64,000 nt of DNA from Strongylocentrotus droebachiensis (GCA_035222895.1 JAVYIG010000886.1:304501-368500); one strand, 5' to 3'; shown: positions 44,701 through 56,756, counted from the stretch's first letter. Numbers and translations are program-made. Notes: generated by a model not told the origin, from the sequence alone.

Positions 44701-47700
44701 CGCGCGCACTGACATTTATCTTGAATTTACGCTCATCTTGTTAATAATGGTCATAAAGAGATAAACATGGAATCAAATTCCTTGAAAAAATATGAGAAAT
44801 ATCATGAAAGAAAAAAAAATGGCGATTCTATGTTTTTTAATGGTGTTACGCGCGAAAACGCGCGCGCATGCTCGTACGCGCGATTTTTTATAAAATGCTT
44901 AAAATGACCTGAAACGTATGCAAAATAAATTTGAGACGATTTTGGGCATTTAAAAAATTTGCGCGCGCATTGACGCGCTGACGTACGCGCACGTGCGCGT
45001 TTTTTGACCTGAAATTGACCGGACACATATTGACCTTGATCCTGATAAATATGAATGAGAAATTACTTTTGGTTATGAAGATATGATCATGAGTTGATTT
45101 TCAATTTTTTTCACAAAATGGCGCCTAGATGACGTCATCAGTAAAGGTCAAGGTCGAAAAACTTCCTATGCTTTGTGAATATGCCTATACATATGTGTGT
45201 TAAATTTTAAGATATTTGATTGAGCCATTTTCAAATTATCTTGAACACAAAAAAGTGGGTCGAAATAAGAAAAATAAATAATAAAGAATAATAATAATAA
45301 AGGCAATTTTAACAAAATTATAAGGTGGTCTGTATTAGATACAGCCCACCTAATAAATAAATAATAAATAAATAAAGGCGATTTTAACAAAAATATAAGG
45401 TGGTCTGTATTAGATACAGCCCACCTGACTAGACATATAATACTTGTTTGGAACAAGTATAGGTGGGCTGGTCAACTAACATTTGAGACAAAATAGAGCA
45501 AAAATAAGCGACATACTGCTTACAAATTCTTAAAAGACAATATCATGTAGATTCATAACGTGAACTAAATTCAACTTCTATAGGCATAACACGCAAATTA
45601 TGAAGTTTTTGACATGAGGCCTTTAATCAAAATTTTCACTATGATGACGTCATCAAAATGAAAAATGTTTATTACTGCGCTTGTAGAAAATTGTCTTAGC
45701 TACAACACATCGAAATTTTGAAGAAAATTGATCAATATTTACAGAGATACAATAAATTTTACATAAATATGCTGACGTCATAATATGCAAATTCGTATTT
45801 TGAGTTCCAAGGCCATTGTGATGATGTCACGATACACTTAATGGCCAAATGAGACATGGAATCATATTTCCGACTCATACTCTATCTTAATATGAAAAAA
45901 ATTGAGGATCCCGGTGCATTCCAAAGAGCTATAATGGATTTTGTATAGGCATGTTTTTGCCCATATATGCTATGTATTAAAAGACCTCGCGCGCACTGAC
46001 ATTTATCTTGAATTGACGCTCATCTTGTTAATAATGGTCATAAAGAGATAAACATGGAATCAAATTCCTTGAAAAAATATGAGAAATATCATGAAAGAAA
46101 AAAAAATGGCGATTCTATGTTTTTTAATGGTGTTACGCGCGAAAACGCGCGCGCATGCTCGTACGCGCGATTTTTTATAAAATGCTTAAAATGACCTGAA
46201 ACGTATGCAAAAAAAATTTAAGACGATTTTGAGCATTTAAAATTTTTGCGCGCGTAATGACGCGCGGACGTACGCGCACGCGCGCGTTTTTTGACCTGAA
46301 TTTGACCGGACTGATATTGACCTTGATCATGATAAATATGAATGAGATATTACTTTTGGTTATGAAGATATGATCATAAGTTGATTTTCAAAATTTTTCA
46401 CAAAATGGCGCCTAGATGACGTCATCAGTCAAGGTCAAGGTCGAAAAATTTGCTGTGTTTTGTGAATATGCCTATACATATGTGTGTTAAATTTTAAGAT
46501 ATTTGATTGAGCCATTTTCAAATTATCTTGAACACAAAAAAGTGGGTCGAAATAAGAAAAATAAACTAGACATATAATACTTGTTTGGAACAAGTATAGG
46601 TGGGCTGGTCAACTAACATTTGAGACAAAATAGAGCAAAAATAAGCGACATACTGCTTACAAATTCTTAAAAGACAATATCATGTAGATTCATAACGTGA
46701 ACTAAATTCACCTTCTATAGGCATAACACGCAAATTATGAAGTTTTTGACATGAGGCCTTTAACCAAAATTTTCACTATGATGACATCATCAAAATGAAA
46801 AATAGTTATTACTGCGCTTGTAGACAATTGTCTTAGCTACAACATATTGAAATTTTGAAGAAATTTATCAATATTTACAGAGATACAATCAATTTTACAT
46901 AAATATGCTGACGTCATAATATGCAAATTCGTATTTTGAGTTCCAAGGCCATTGTGATGATGTCACGATACACTTAATGGCCAAACTAGACATGGAATCA
47001 TATTTCCGACTCATACTCTATCTTAATATGAAAAAAATTGAGGATCCCGGTGCATTCCAAAGAGCTATAACGGATTTTGTATAGGCATGTTTTTGCCCAT
47101 ATATGCTATGTATTAAAAGACCTCGCGCGCACTGACATTTATCTTGAATTTACGCTCATCTTGTTAATAATGGTCATAAAGAGATAAACATGGAATCAAA
47201 TTCCTTGAAAAAATATGAGAAATATCATGAAAGAAAAAAAAATGGCGATTCTATGTTTTTTAATGGTGTTACGCGCGAAAACGCGCGCGCATGCTCGTAC
47301 GCGCGATTTTTTATAAAATGCTTAAAATGACCTGAAACGTATGCAAAATAAATTTGAGACGAATTTGAGCATTTAAAAATTTTGCGCGCGCACTGACGCG
47401 CGGACGTACGCGCACGCGCGCGTTTTTTGACCTGAAATTGACCGGACTGATATTGACCTAGATCATGATAAATATGAAGGTGAAATTACTTTTGGTTATG
47501 AAGATATGATCATGAGTTGATTTTCAGAAAATTTCACAAAATGGCGTCTAGATGACGTCATGAGTCAAGGTCAAGGTTGAACAATTTGCTGTGTTTTGTT
47601 CTAATGCCTATACATATGTGTGCAAAATTTTAAGGTATTTGATTGAACCATTTTAAAGTTATCTTGCTCACAAAAAAGTGGTTCGAAATAAGAAAAATAA

Positions 47701-50700
47701 ATAATAAACTAGACATATAATACTTGTTTGGAACAAGTATAGGTGGGCTGGTCAACTAACATTTGAGACAAAATAGAGCAAAAATAAGCGACATACTGCT
47801 TACAAATTCTTAAAAGACAATATCATGTAGATTCATAACGTGAACTAAATTCACCTTCTATAGGCATAACACGCAAATTATGAAGTTTTTGACATGAGGC
47901 CTTTAATCAAAATTTTCACTATGATGACGTCATCAAAATGAAAAATGGATATTACTGCGCTTGTAGAGAATTGTCTTAGCTACAACATATCGAAATTTTG
48001 AAGAAAATTGATCAATATTTACAGAGATACAATCAATTTTACATAAATATGCTGACGTCATAATATGCAAATTCGTATTTTGAGTTCCAAGGCCATTGTG
48101 ATGATGTCACGATACACTTAATGGCCAAACTAGACATGGAATCATATTTCCGACTCATACTCTATCTTAATATGAAAAAAATTGAGGATCCCGGTGCATT
48201 CCAAAGAGCTATAACGGATTTTGTATAGGCATGTTTTTGCCCATATATGCTATGTATTAAAAGACCTCGCGCGCACTGACATTTATCTTGAATTTACGCT
48301 CATCTTGTTAATAATGGTCATAAAGAGATAAACATGGAATCAAATTCCTTGAAAAAATATGAGAAATATCATGAAAGAAAAAAAAATGGCGATTCTATGT
48401 TTTTTAATGGTGTTACGCGCGAAAACGCGCGCGCATGCTCGTACGCGCGATTTTTTATAAAATGCTTAAAATGACCTGAAACGTATGCAAAATAAATTTG
48501 AGACGAATTTGAGCATTTAAAAATTTTGCGCGCGCACTGACGCGCGGACGTACGCGCACGCGCGCGTTTTTTGACCTGAAATTGACCGGACTGATATTGA
48601 CCTAGATCATGATAAATATGAAGGTGAAATTACTTTTGGTTATGAAGATATGATCATGAGTTGATTTTCAGAAAATTTCACAAAATGGCGTCTAGATGAC
48701 GTCATGAGTCAAGGTCAAGGTTGAACAATTTGCTGTGTTTTGTTCTAATGCCTATACATATGTGTGCAAAATTTCAAGGTATTTGATTGAACCATTTTAA
48801 AGTTATCTTGCTCACAAAAAAGTGGTTCGAAATAAGAAAAACTAGACATATAATACTTGTTTGGAACAAGTATTGGTGGGCTGGTCAACTAACATTTGAG
48901 ACAAAATAGAGCCAAAATAAGCGACATACTGCTTACAAATTCTTAAAAGACAATATCATGTAGATTCATAACGTGAACTAAATTCACCTTCTATAGGCAT
49001 AACACGCAAATTATGAAGTTTTTGACATGAGGCCTTTAATCAAAATTTTCACTATGATGACGTCATCAAAATGAAAAATGGTTATTACTGCGCTTGTAGA
49101 GAATTGTCTTAGCTACAACATATCGAAATTTTGAAGAAAATTGATCAATATTTACAGAGATACAATCAATTTTACATAAATATGCTGACGTCATAATATG
49201 CAAATTCGTATTTTGAGTTCCAAGGCCATTGTGATGATGTCACGATACACTTAATGGCCAAATGAGACATGAAATCATATTTCCGACTCATACTCTATCT
49301 AAATATGAAAAATAATTGAGGATCCCGGTGCATTCCAAAGAGCTATAACGGATTTTGTATAGGCATGTTTTTGCCCATATATGCTATGTATTTAAAGACC
49401 TCGCGCGCACTGACATTTATCTTGAATTTACGCTCATCTTGTTAATAATGGTCATAAAGAGATAAACATGGAATCCAATTCCTTGAAAAAATATGAGAAA
49501 TATCATGAAAGAAAAAAAAATGGCGATTCTATGTTTTTTAATGGTGTTACGCGCGAAAACGCGCGCGCATGCTCGTACGCGCGATTTTTTATAAAATGCT
49601 TAAAATGACCTGAAACGTATGCAAAATAAATTTGAGACGAATTTGAGCATTTAAAAATTTTGCGCGCGCACTGACGCGCGGACGTACGCGCACGCGCGCG
49701 TTTTTTGACCTGAAATTGACCGGACTGATATTGACCTAGATCATGATAAATATGAAGGTGAAATTACTTTTGGTTATGAAGATATGATCATGAGTTGATT
49801 TTCAGAAAATTTCACAAAATGGCGTCTAGATGACGTCATGAGTCAAGGTCAAGGTTGAACAATTTGCTGTGTTTTGTTCTAATGCCTATACATATGTGTG
49901 CAAAATTTCAAGGTATTTGATTGAACCATTTTAAAGTTATCTTGCTCACAAAAAAGTGGTTCGAAATAAGAAAAATAAATAATAACTAGACATATAATAC
50001 TTGTTTGGAACAAGTATAGGTGGGCTGGTCAACTAACATTTGAGACAAAATAGAGCAAAAATAAGCGACATACTGCTTACAAATTCTTAAAAGACAATAT
50101 CATGTAGATTCATAACGTGAACTAAATTCACCTTCTATAGGCATAACACGCAAATTATGAAGTTTTTGACATGAGGCCTTTAATCAAAATTTTCACTATG
50201 ATGACGTCATCAAAATGAAAAATGGTTATTAATATTACTGCGCTTGTAGAGAATTGTCTTAGCTACAACATATCGAAATTTTGAAGAAAATTGATCAATA
50301 TTTACAGAGATACAATCAATTTTACATAAATATGCTGACGTCATAATATGCAAATTCGTATTTTGAGTTCCAAGGCCATTGTGATGATGTCACGATACAC
50401 TTAATGGCCAAATGAGACATGGAATCATATTTCCGACTCATACTCTATCTTAATATGAAAAAAAATTGAGGATCCCGGTGCATTCCAAAGAGCTATAACG
50501 GATTTTGTATAGGCATGTTTTTGCCCATATATGCTATGTATTAAAAGACCTCGCGCGCACTGACATTTATCTTGAATTTACGCTCATCTTGTTAATAATG
50601 GTCATAAAGAGATAAACATGGAATCAAATTCCTTGAAAAAATATGAGAAATATCATGAAAGAAAAAAAAATGGCGATTCTATGTTTTTTAATGGTGTTAC

Positions 50701-53700
50701 GCGCGAAAACGCGCGCGCATGCTCGTACGCGCGATTTTTTATAAAATGCTTAAAATGACCTGAAACGTATGCAAAATAAATTTGAGACGATTTTGAGCAT
50801 TTAAAAATTTTACGCGCGCATTGACGCGCGGACGTACGCGCACGCGCGCGTTTTTTGACCTGAAATTAACCGGACTGATATTGACCTTGATCATGATAAA
50901 TATGAATGAGAAATACCTTTTGGTTATGAAGATATGATCATGAGATGATTTTCAGAAAATTTCACAAAATGGCGCCTAGATGACGTCATCAGTCAAGGTC
51001 AAGGTTGAAAACCTAACCGTGTCTTGTCCATATGCCTTTACATATGTGTGCCAAATATCAAAGCATTTGATTGAACCATTTCAAAGTTATCTTGCTAACA
51101 AAAAAGTGGGTCAAAATAAGAAAAATAAATAAATAATAATAAATAAATAAAGGCAATTTTAACAAAAATATACGCGCGCGTTTTTTGACCTGAAATTAAC
51201 CGGACTGATATTGACCTTGATCATGATAAATATGAATGAGAAATACCTTTTGGTTATGAAGATATGATCATGAGATGATTTTCAGAAAATTTCACAAAAT
51301 GGCGCCTAGATGACGTCATCAGTCAAGGTCAAGGTTGAAAACCTAACCGTGTCTTGTCCATATGCCTTTACATATGTGTGCCAAATATCAAAGCATTTGA
51401 TTGAACCATTTCAAAGTTATCTTGCTAACAAAAAAGTGGGTCAAAATAAGAAAAATAAATAAATAATAATAAATAAATAAAGGCAATTTTAACAAAAATA
51501 TACGCGCGCGTTTTTTGACCTGAAATTAACCGGACTGATATTGACCTTGATCATGATAAATATGAATGAGAAATACCTTTTGGTTATGAAGATATGATCA
51601 TGAGATGATTTTCAGAAAATTTCACAAAATGGCGCCTAGATGACGTCATCAGTCAAGGTCAAGGTTGAAAACCTAACCGTGTCTTGTCCATATGCCTTTA
51701 CATATGTGTGCCAAATATCAAAGCATTTGATTGAACCATTTCAAAGTTATCTTGCTAACAAAAAAGTGGGTCAAAATAAGAAAAATAAATAAATAATAAT
51801 AAATAAATAAAGGCAATTTTAACAAAAATATAAGGTGGTCTGTATTAGATACAGCCCACCTGACTAGACATATAATACTTGTTTGGAACAAGTATAGGTG
51901 GGCTGGTCAACTTAAATTTGAGACAAAATAGAGCAAAAATAAGCGAGATACTGCTTAAAAATTCTTAAAAAACAATATCATGTAGTTTCATGACGTGAAC
52001 GAAATTCACCTTCTATAGGGATAAGGCAAATTATGAAGGCCTTTTGACATGAGGCCTTTAATCGAGATTTTCACTATGATGACGTCATCAAAATGAAAAA
52101 TGGTTATTTTAAAGCTTGTAGAGAATTGTCTTAGCTACAACATATCGAAATTTTGAAGAAAATTGATCAATATTTACAGAGATACAATCAATTTTCCATA
52201 AATATGCTGACGTCATAATATGCAAATTCGTATTTTGATTTCCAAGGCCATTGTGATGATGTCACGATACACTTAATGGCCAAATGAGACATGAAATCAT
52301 ATCTCCGACTCATACTCTATCTAAATATGAAAACAAATTGAGGATCCCGGTGCATTCCAAAGAGCTATAATGGATTTTGTATAGGCATGTTTTTGCCCCT
52401 ATATGCTATGTATTATAAGAGCTCGCGCGCACGGACATTTATCTTGAATGGACGCTCATCTTAAAATTAATGGTCATAAAGAGATGAACATAGTATCAAA
52501 TTGTTTGAAAAAATATGGGAATTATCATGAAAGAAAAAAAAAGGCGATTCTACGTTGTGTAATGGTGTTACGCGCGAAAACGCGCGCGCATGCTCGTACG
52601 CGCGATTTTTTATAAAATGCTTAAAATGACCTGAAACGTATGCAAAATAAATTTGAGACGATTTTGAGCATTTAATTTTTTTGCGTGCGCACTGACGCGC
52701 GGACGTACGCGCACGCGCGCGTTTTTTGACCTGAAATTGATTGGACTGATATTGACCTTGATCATGATAAATATGAATTAGAAATGGTTTTTGGTTATGG
52801 AGATATGATCATGAGATGATTTTCAGAAAATTTAACAAAATGGCGCCTAGATGACGTCATCAGTCAAGGTCAAGGTCGAAAAATTTGCTGTGTTTTGTGA
52901 ATATGCCTATACATATGTGTTTTAATTTTTAAGATATTTGATTGAGCCATTTTCAAATTATCTTGAACACAAAATAGTGGGTCGAAATAAGAAAAATAAA
53001 TAATAAATAAATAATAATAATAAAGGCAATTTTAACAAAATTATAAGGTGGTCTGTATTAGATACAGCCCACCTAACTAGACATATAATACTTGTTTGGA
53101 ACAAGTATAGGTGGGCTGGTCAACTAACATTTGAGACAAAATAGAGCAAAAATAAGCGACATACTGCTTACAAGTTCTTAAAAGACAATATCATGTAGAT
53201 TCATTACGTGAACTAAATTCACCTTCTATAGGCATAACACGCAAATTATGAAGTTTTTGACATGAGGCCTTTAATCAAAATTTTCACTATGATGACGTAA
53301 TCAAAATGAAAAATAGTTATTACTGCGCTTGTAGAGAATTGTCTTAGCTACAACATATCGAAATTTTGAAGAAAATTGATCAATATTTACAGAGATACAA
53401 TCAATTTTACATAAATATGCTGACGTCATAATATGCAAATTCGTATTTTGAGTTCCAAGGCCATTGTGATGATGTCACGATACACTTAATGGCCAAATGA
53501 GACATGAAATCATATCTCCGACTCATACTCTATCTAAATATGAAAAAAATTGAAGGTCACGGTTCATTCCAAAGAGCTATAACGGATTTTGTATAGGCAT
53601 GTTTTTGCCTATATATGCTATGTATTAAAAGACCTCGCGCCCACTGACATTTATCTTGAATTTACGCTCATCTTGTTCATAATGGTCATAAAGAGATAAA

Positions 53701-56522
53701 CATGGTATCAAATTCCTTGAAAAAATATGAGAAATATCATGAAAGAAAAAAAAATGGCGATTCTATGTTTTGTAATGGTGTTACGCGCGAAAACGCGCGC
53801 GCATGCTCGTACGCGCGATTTTTTATAAAATGCTTAAAATGACCTGAAACGTATACAAAATAAATTTGAGACGATTTTGAGCATTTAAAAATTTTGCGCG
53901 CGCATTGACGCGCGGACGTACGCGCACGCGCGCGTTTTTTGACCTGAAATTGACTGGACTGATATTGACCTTGATCATAATAAATATGAATGAGAAATAC
54001 CTTTTGGTTATGAAGATATGATCATGAGTTGATTTTCAGAAAATTTCACAAAATGGCGCCTAGATGACGTCATCAGTCAAGGTCAAGGTTGAACAAATTT
54101 CTGTGTTTTGTTCTAATGCCTATACATATGTGTGCCAAATTTCAAGGTATTTGATTGAACCATTTTCAAGTTATCTTGCTCACAAAAAAGTGGGTCGAAA
54201 TAAGAAAAATAAATAATAAAGAAATAATAATAAAGGCAATTTTAACAAAATTATAAGGTGGTCTGTATTAGATACAGCCCACCTAAATAAATAAATAAAT
54301 AATAAAGGCAATTTTAACAAAATTATAAGGTGGTCTGTATTAGATACAGCCCACCTAATAATAAAGGCAATTTTAACAAAATTATAATGTGGTCTGTATT
54401 AGATACAGCCCACCTAATAATAAAGGCAATTTTAACAAAATTATAAGGTGGTCTGTATTAGATACAGCCCACCTAATAAATAATAAATAATAATAAAGGC
54501 AATTTTAACAAAATTATAAGGTGGTCTGTATTAGATACAGCCCACCTGATAAATAAATAAATAATAAATAATAAATAAAGGCGATTTTAACAAAAATATA
54601 AGGTGGTCTGTATTAGATACAGCCCACCTGATAATAAAGGCAATTTTTACAAAATTATAAGGTGGTCTGTATTAGATACAGCCCACCTAATATTTAATAT
54701 TGGGCTGGTTGATTATTGAGCGACTGTTTGACTAAATTCGTTTATAAAGTACTCTAAAAACAAAAAAAGAAAAAAACACAGAATATACACTTATCTCCTT
54801 TAAAGTTCTATTTAAAGCGAGGACAATTATTTCCTTAAATTTTCCAAATCGTCTGTTGATAGAGCCAGATGGGTCTAAGTTACCATGCGTTTTACAGCAC
54901 GAGTGAACGCCGTCTGGCTTTCAGCGGACGATATTTTGTTTAGCATTGTAAGTTAGATGTATATCAAAATTTAAAAAGTACAATTCCACTACTTTTTTAT
55001 ATACAAGAATACCAGTGTAGGCCTTTCATCAACGCGTAAAAAGTCGGAAAAGGCCTAAATACAGTTTTTGTTGTCGTTGTTATTTTTCACTTACCATTTT
55101 CTTTTTATTTCTCTGGACTGTAGGTCTGGATCCAGCTGGGGGCGAGACCGTGACCTTCGGTCTATCTGAGGGTTCGTCCCGTGGTCAGCAATGTCGCCTG
55201 GACATCTCCGATGCCGAATTCGTGGACGTCATTCACACCAACGCGCACGGCCGGCTCGACGGAGGCTACATCGGACTGCAGAACGAGGTAGTCAATGACC
55301 AGGAAATTGAATTGTTATAATAAACAATGGCGGCTTCACCTAAGCACATGGGGAAAGCATCCTTTAAAAGTCATGCATTTATTTTTAGAATAAATATTTA
55401 CAGATGAAAACAAGATCGTATCCGGCAAAAGTTATTTAGATTATGCTAATTACAACTTTAAACAGATCAAAACAATTTGTATATAAATTATCCAATTCAT
55501 GTCAACAAACTTTCACAAATCTTCTTTACTGTCTGCCTTCATTCAAATCAATTTGCTGTTAAGGTTGGATTCCCTTTGTTTTCTATTCGTAGTGGAATAT
55601 GAAGGAAACCTGTCCAGCTAATAGAATAAGGAAAGCAAAGTTATATAAGTAATTGTATGAGTGGCAATTACCCCCCCCCCCCCCTCTCCCTAAAACAAAA
55701 CGAGAACAAGAAGAGGGGGAAATGGCAAAAATAAACCCCTAAAAAAGAAATAAAACAACAAAAACATTATTATGATAATGATAAAAGGAATGAATGAAAT
55801 GTGTAGAAATGTAATAACAATACAAGCTTTTTCGTGGAATTACAAAAGGTGCGTCTCCTGTGGCTCATCGAAGGGAGGGATGGTGGCACGGAGATCACCG
55901 CATTGTGCCCCGTGGTATTAAAAGGCATTTAAAGGTAGGCGTTACTACTGCAGCTAGAAGGGATTAGACCACACAGCCAGCCATCGAGGTCACTGTGACA
56001 GGTGGCTATCTCATTAACTCAGCTCTCATTTAACATAAGAAAGAGAGGATCATGGGGGACCAACAGGCACCGATTTGGGAAGTTTTCTATATAGAGGGAG
56101 CAAGTAGCTACAAGTAGGACAGTGTGCCTTTAAGGTATAATCGTTAAAAAAAAAACACAACAATTTTCATTATTTTTTTAAAGCTTGGCCACCAGGATTT
56201 CTACGTTAATGACGGCATCAACCAACTTGGATGTGAGGAAGGTGACGAGTTCTGCAACCACGCCCGAGCTCTGGACTACTTCACCGAGAGCGTCCCGGTG
56301 GTCAACTACGGGTGCTTCCCGTGCCAATCCAAAGCTTCCACCCTCGCGGGGCTGGAGGACGGGGTCGAGTGCAGCCCCGACAACCCATGCCCAGAGATGG
56401 GGTACAGGGCGGAGAAGATCAAGGGTAATGGGTACGCCTACCGGGTGGAGACCAACGCAGAGCCCCCATACAGCATCAACCACCACTTCACCACCACTAC
56501 CACCACCTCTGCTCCCCAGTAA
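27522..56522 (+). CDS. Secreted pancreatic-lipase-family protein lacking the catalytic serine (359 aa, 5 exons)
   Basis: Exons 27522-27579, 30057-30346, 31118-31346, 55124-55287, 56184-56522; 1080 nt in frame, TAA 56520-56522. Residues 1-19 are a signal peptide (MDSFRSSLVLTVLATC...). The lipase fold is clear: KILIPGF (residues 91-97; usual oxyanion form is IHGF), VIMVNWSRAAN, RVVGFQVAKVM, HLIGGGMGAHVAGYAG, RITGLDPA, then GHQDFYVNDG and CNHARALDYFTES. The serine elbow GxSxG reads G170-G-G172-M-G, so the nucleophile is Gly. The Asp (D195) and His (H273) remain. The lid between C264 and C271 has only six residues. There is no C-terminal PLAT domain; the protein ends in a Thr run. N-glycosylation sites at N85, N124 and N130. 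Probably a non-enzymatic secreted lipid- or partner-binding protein, like insect yolk proteins; the role itself is inference. Confidence 0.9.
27694..28882. mobile_element. Non-autonomous DNA transposon, ~1.19 kb, in lipase intron 1
   Basis: Left end TATAGGTTTTCCCGGC, right end GGCGGGAAAACCTATA: inverted termini of about 14 bp; TATA at both ends may be the target duplication. Subterminal regions are rich in short copies of ATTCAATTT and its complement (27800-27910, 28620-28810). No transposase; the 128-residue open frame inside is hydrophobic and low in complexity. Confidence 0.7.
29718..29825 (+). repeat. CT-rich microsatellite upstream of lipase exon 2
   Basis: TC run at 29718-29750 followed by imperfect CT-rich sequence. 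The open frames on both strands here are artefacts. Confidence 0.85.
30894..31090 (-). mobile_element. MITE, family D copy 3
   Basis: Reverse-oriented copy: CTTAAAGCCCCACTGCACTA at the left, ATACAGACGGCCTTTAAA at the right, core GAGAGCTGATGTGATGAGAT. It ends 27 nt before lipase exon 3 (31118), so it supplies most of that intron's 3' end. Confidence 0.8.
50843..51832 (+). repeat. Near-identical 330-bp triplication within the array
   Basis: The segment from CGCGCGCGTTTTTTGACCTG to TTTTAACAAAAATATACGC occurs three times in a row (about 50843-51172, 51173-51502, 51503-51832). Even variable positions such as AACCTAACCGTGTCTTGTCC are shared, so it is a very recent local duplication covering the last quarter of one unit. 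Confidence 0.9.
54232..54690 (+). repeat. Terminal cluster of ~60-bp palindromic junction modules
   Basis: Seven copies of a module, AAGGCAATTTTAACAAAATT then AGGTGGTCTGTATTAGATAC then AGCCCACCT, separated by AATA-rich spacers. The second part is an imperfect palindrome (AGGTGGTCTGTAT against ATACAGCCCACCT with loop TAG). The same module sits singly or doubly at unit junctions near 38272, 39489, 39560, 45299, 45375, 51810 and 53023. The array ends here. Confidence 0.9.
54700..55123 (+). other. Unique intron sequence before lipase exon 4
   Basis: No feature was recognised apart from a pyrimidine-rich stretch and TAG acceptor at 55121-55123. Confidence 0.6.
55928..56134 (+). mobile_element. 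MITE, family D copy 4
   Basis: TTTAAAGGTAGGC at the left, GTGCCTTTAAGG at the right. Core GGGATTAGACCACACAG, TCACTGTGACAGGTGG, TAACTCAGCTCTCA and CTATATAGAGGGAGCAAG. It ends 49 nt before lipase exon 5. Confidence 0.75.
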
Positions 56523-56544
56523 TAAGATTGGGCACATGTTAAAA

Positions 56545-56584
56545 AAGAAGAAGAAGAAGAAGAAGAAGAAGAAGAAGAAGAAGA
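56545..56584 (+). repeat. AAG trinucleotide run in the lipase 3' UTR
   Basis: About 13 AAG triplets beginning 23 nt after the lipase stop codon, so probably transcribed. Confidence 0.9.
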
Positions 56585-56756
56585 AAATTTTAAAAAACAG
56601 AGGGATGGGCGATAATCATTATCATTGTAAAATGTTTTACGCAGATTCATCATACAAATGGCCGGGCACATAATATTTGGTGTAATGGAAAGGGCACTTG
56701 CCTTACTAAAATGTTAAATTTAACGCTATATGTTGCTATTGTAGGTTGGGGGAAGG

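Larger units (their letters stand above)
31453..54695. repeat. Tandem array of ~1.13-kb units (about 19 copies) inside lipase intron 3
   Basis: Each unit starts near CTAGACATATAATACTTG and ends GTGGGTCGAAATAAGAAAAA. Starts were read at about 31453, 32583, 33716, 34853, 35987, 37112, 38333, 39621, 40719 (start truncated), 41859, 43004, 44142, 45429, 46565, 47709, 48842, 49986, 51864 and 53077. Typical length is 1125-1145 bp; longer ones carry extra junction modules. Units fall into subgroups: those at 41859 and 43004, and those at 46565-49986, are almost identical, while the one at 39621 is more diverged and lacks some segments. Each holds CpG-rich blocks (ACGCGCGAAAACGCGCGCGC and a second about 150 bp on) in otherwise AT-rich DNA. 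Read on the minus strand, each unit ends in a 9-bp hairpin followed by TATATGT and CTAG, like a Helitron 3' end. Confidence 0.95.

Noticed and set aside
31453..54695. CRISPR-like array
   Set aside because: The repeat is a 1.1-kb satellite without short repeats and unique spacers, in an animal genome.
56185..56673. 162-residue frame overlapping the last lipase exon
   Set aside because: An out-of-frame shadow that runs into the AAG repeat; the phase-matched lipase frame ends at 56522.
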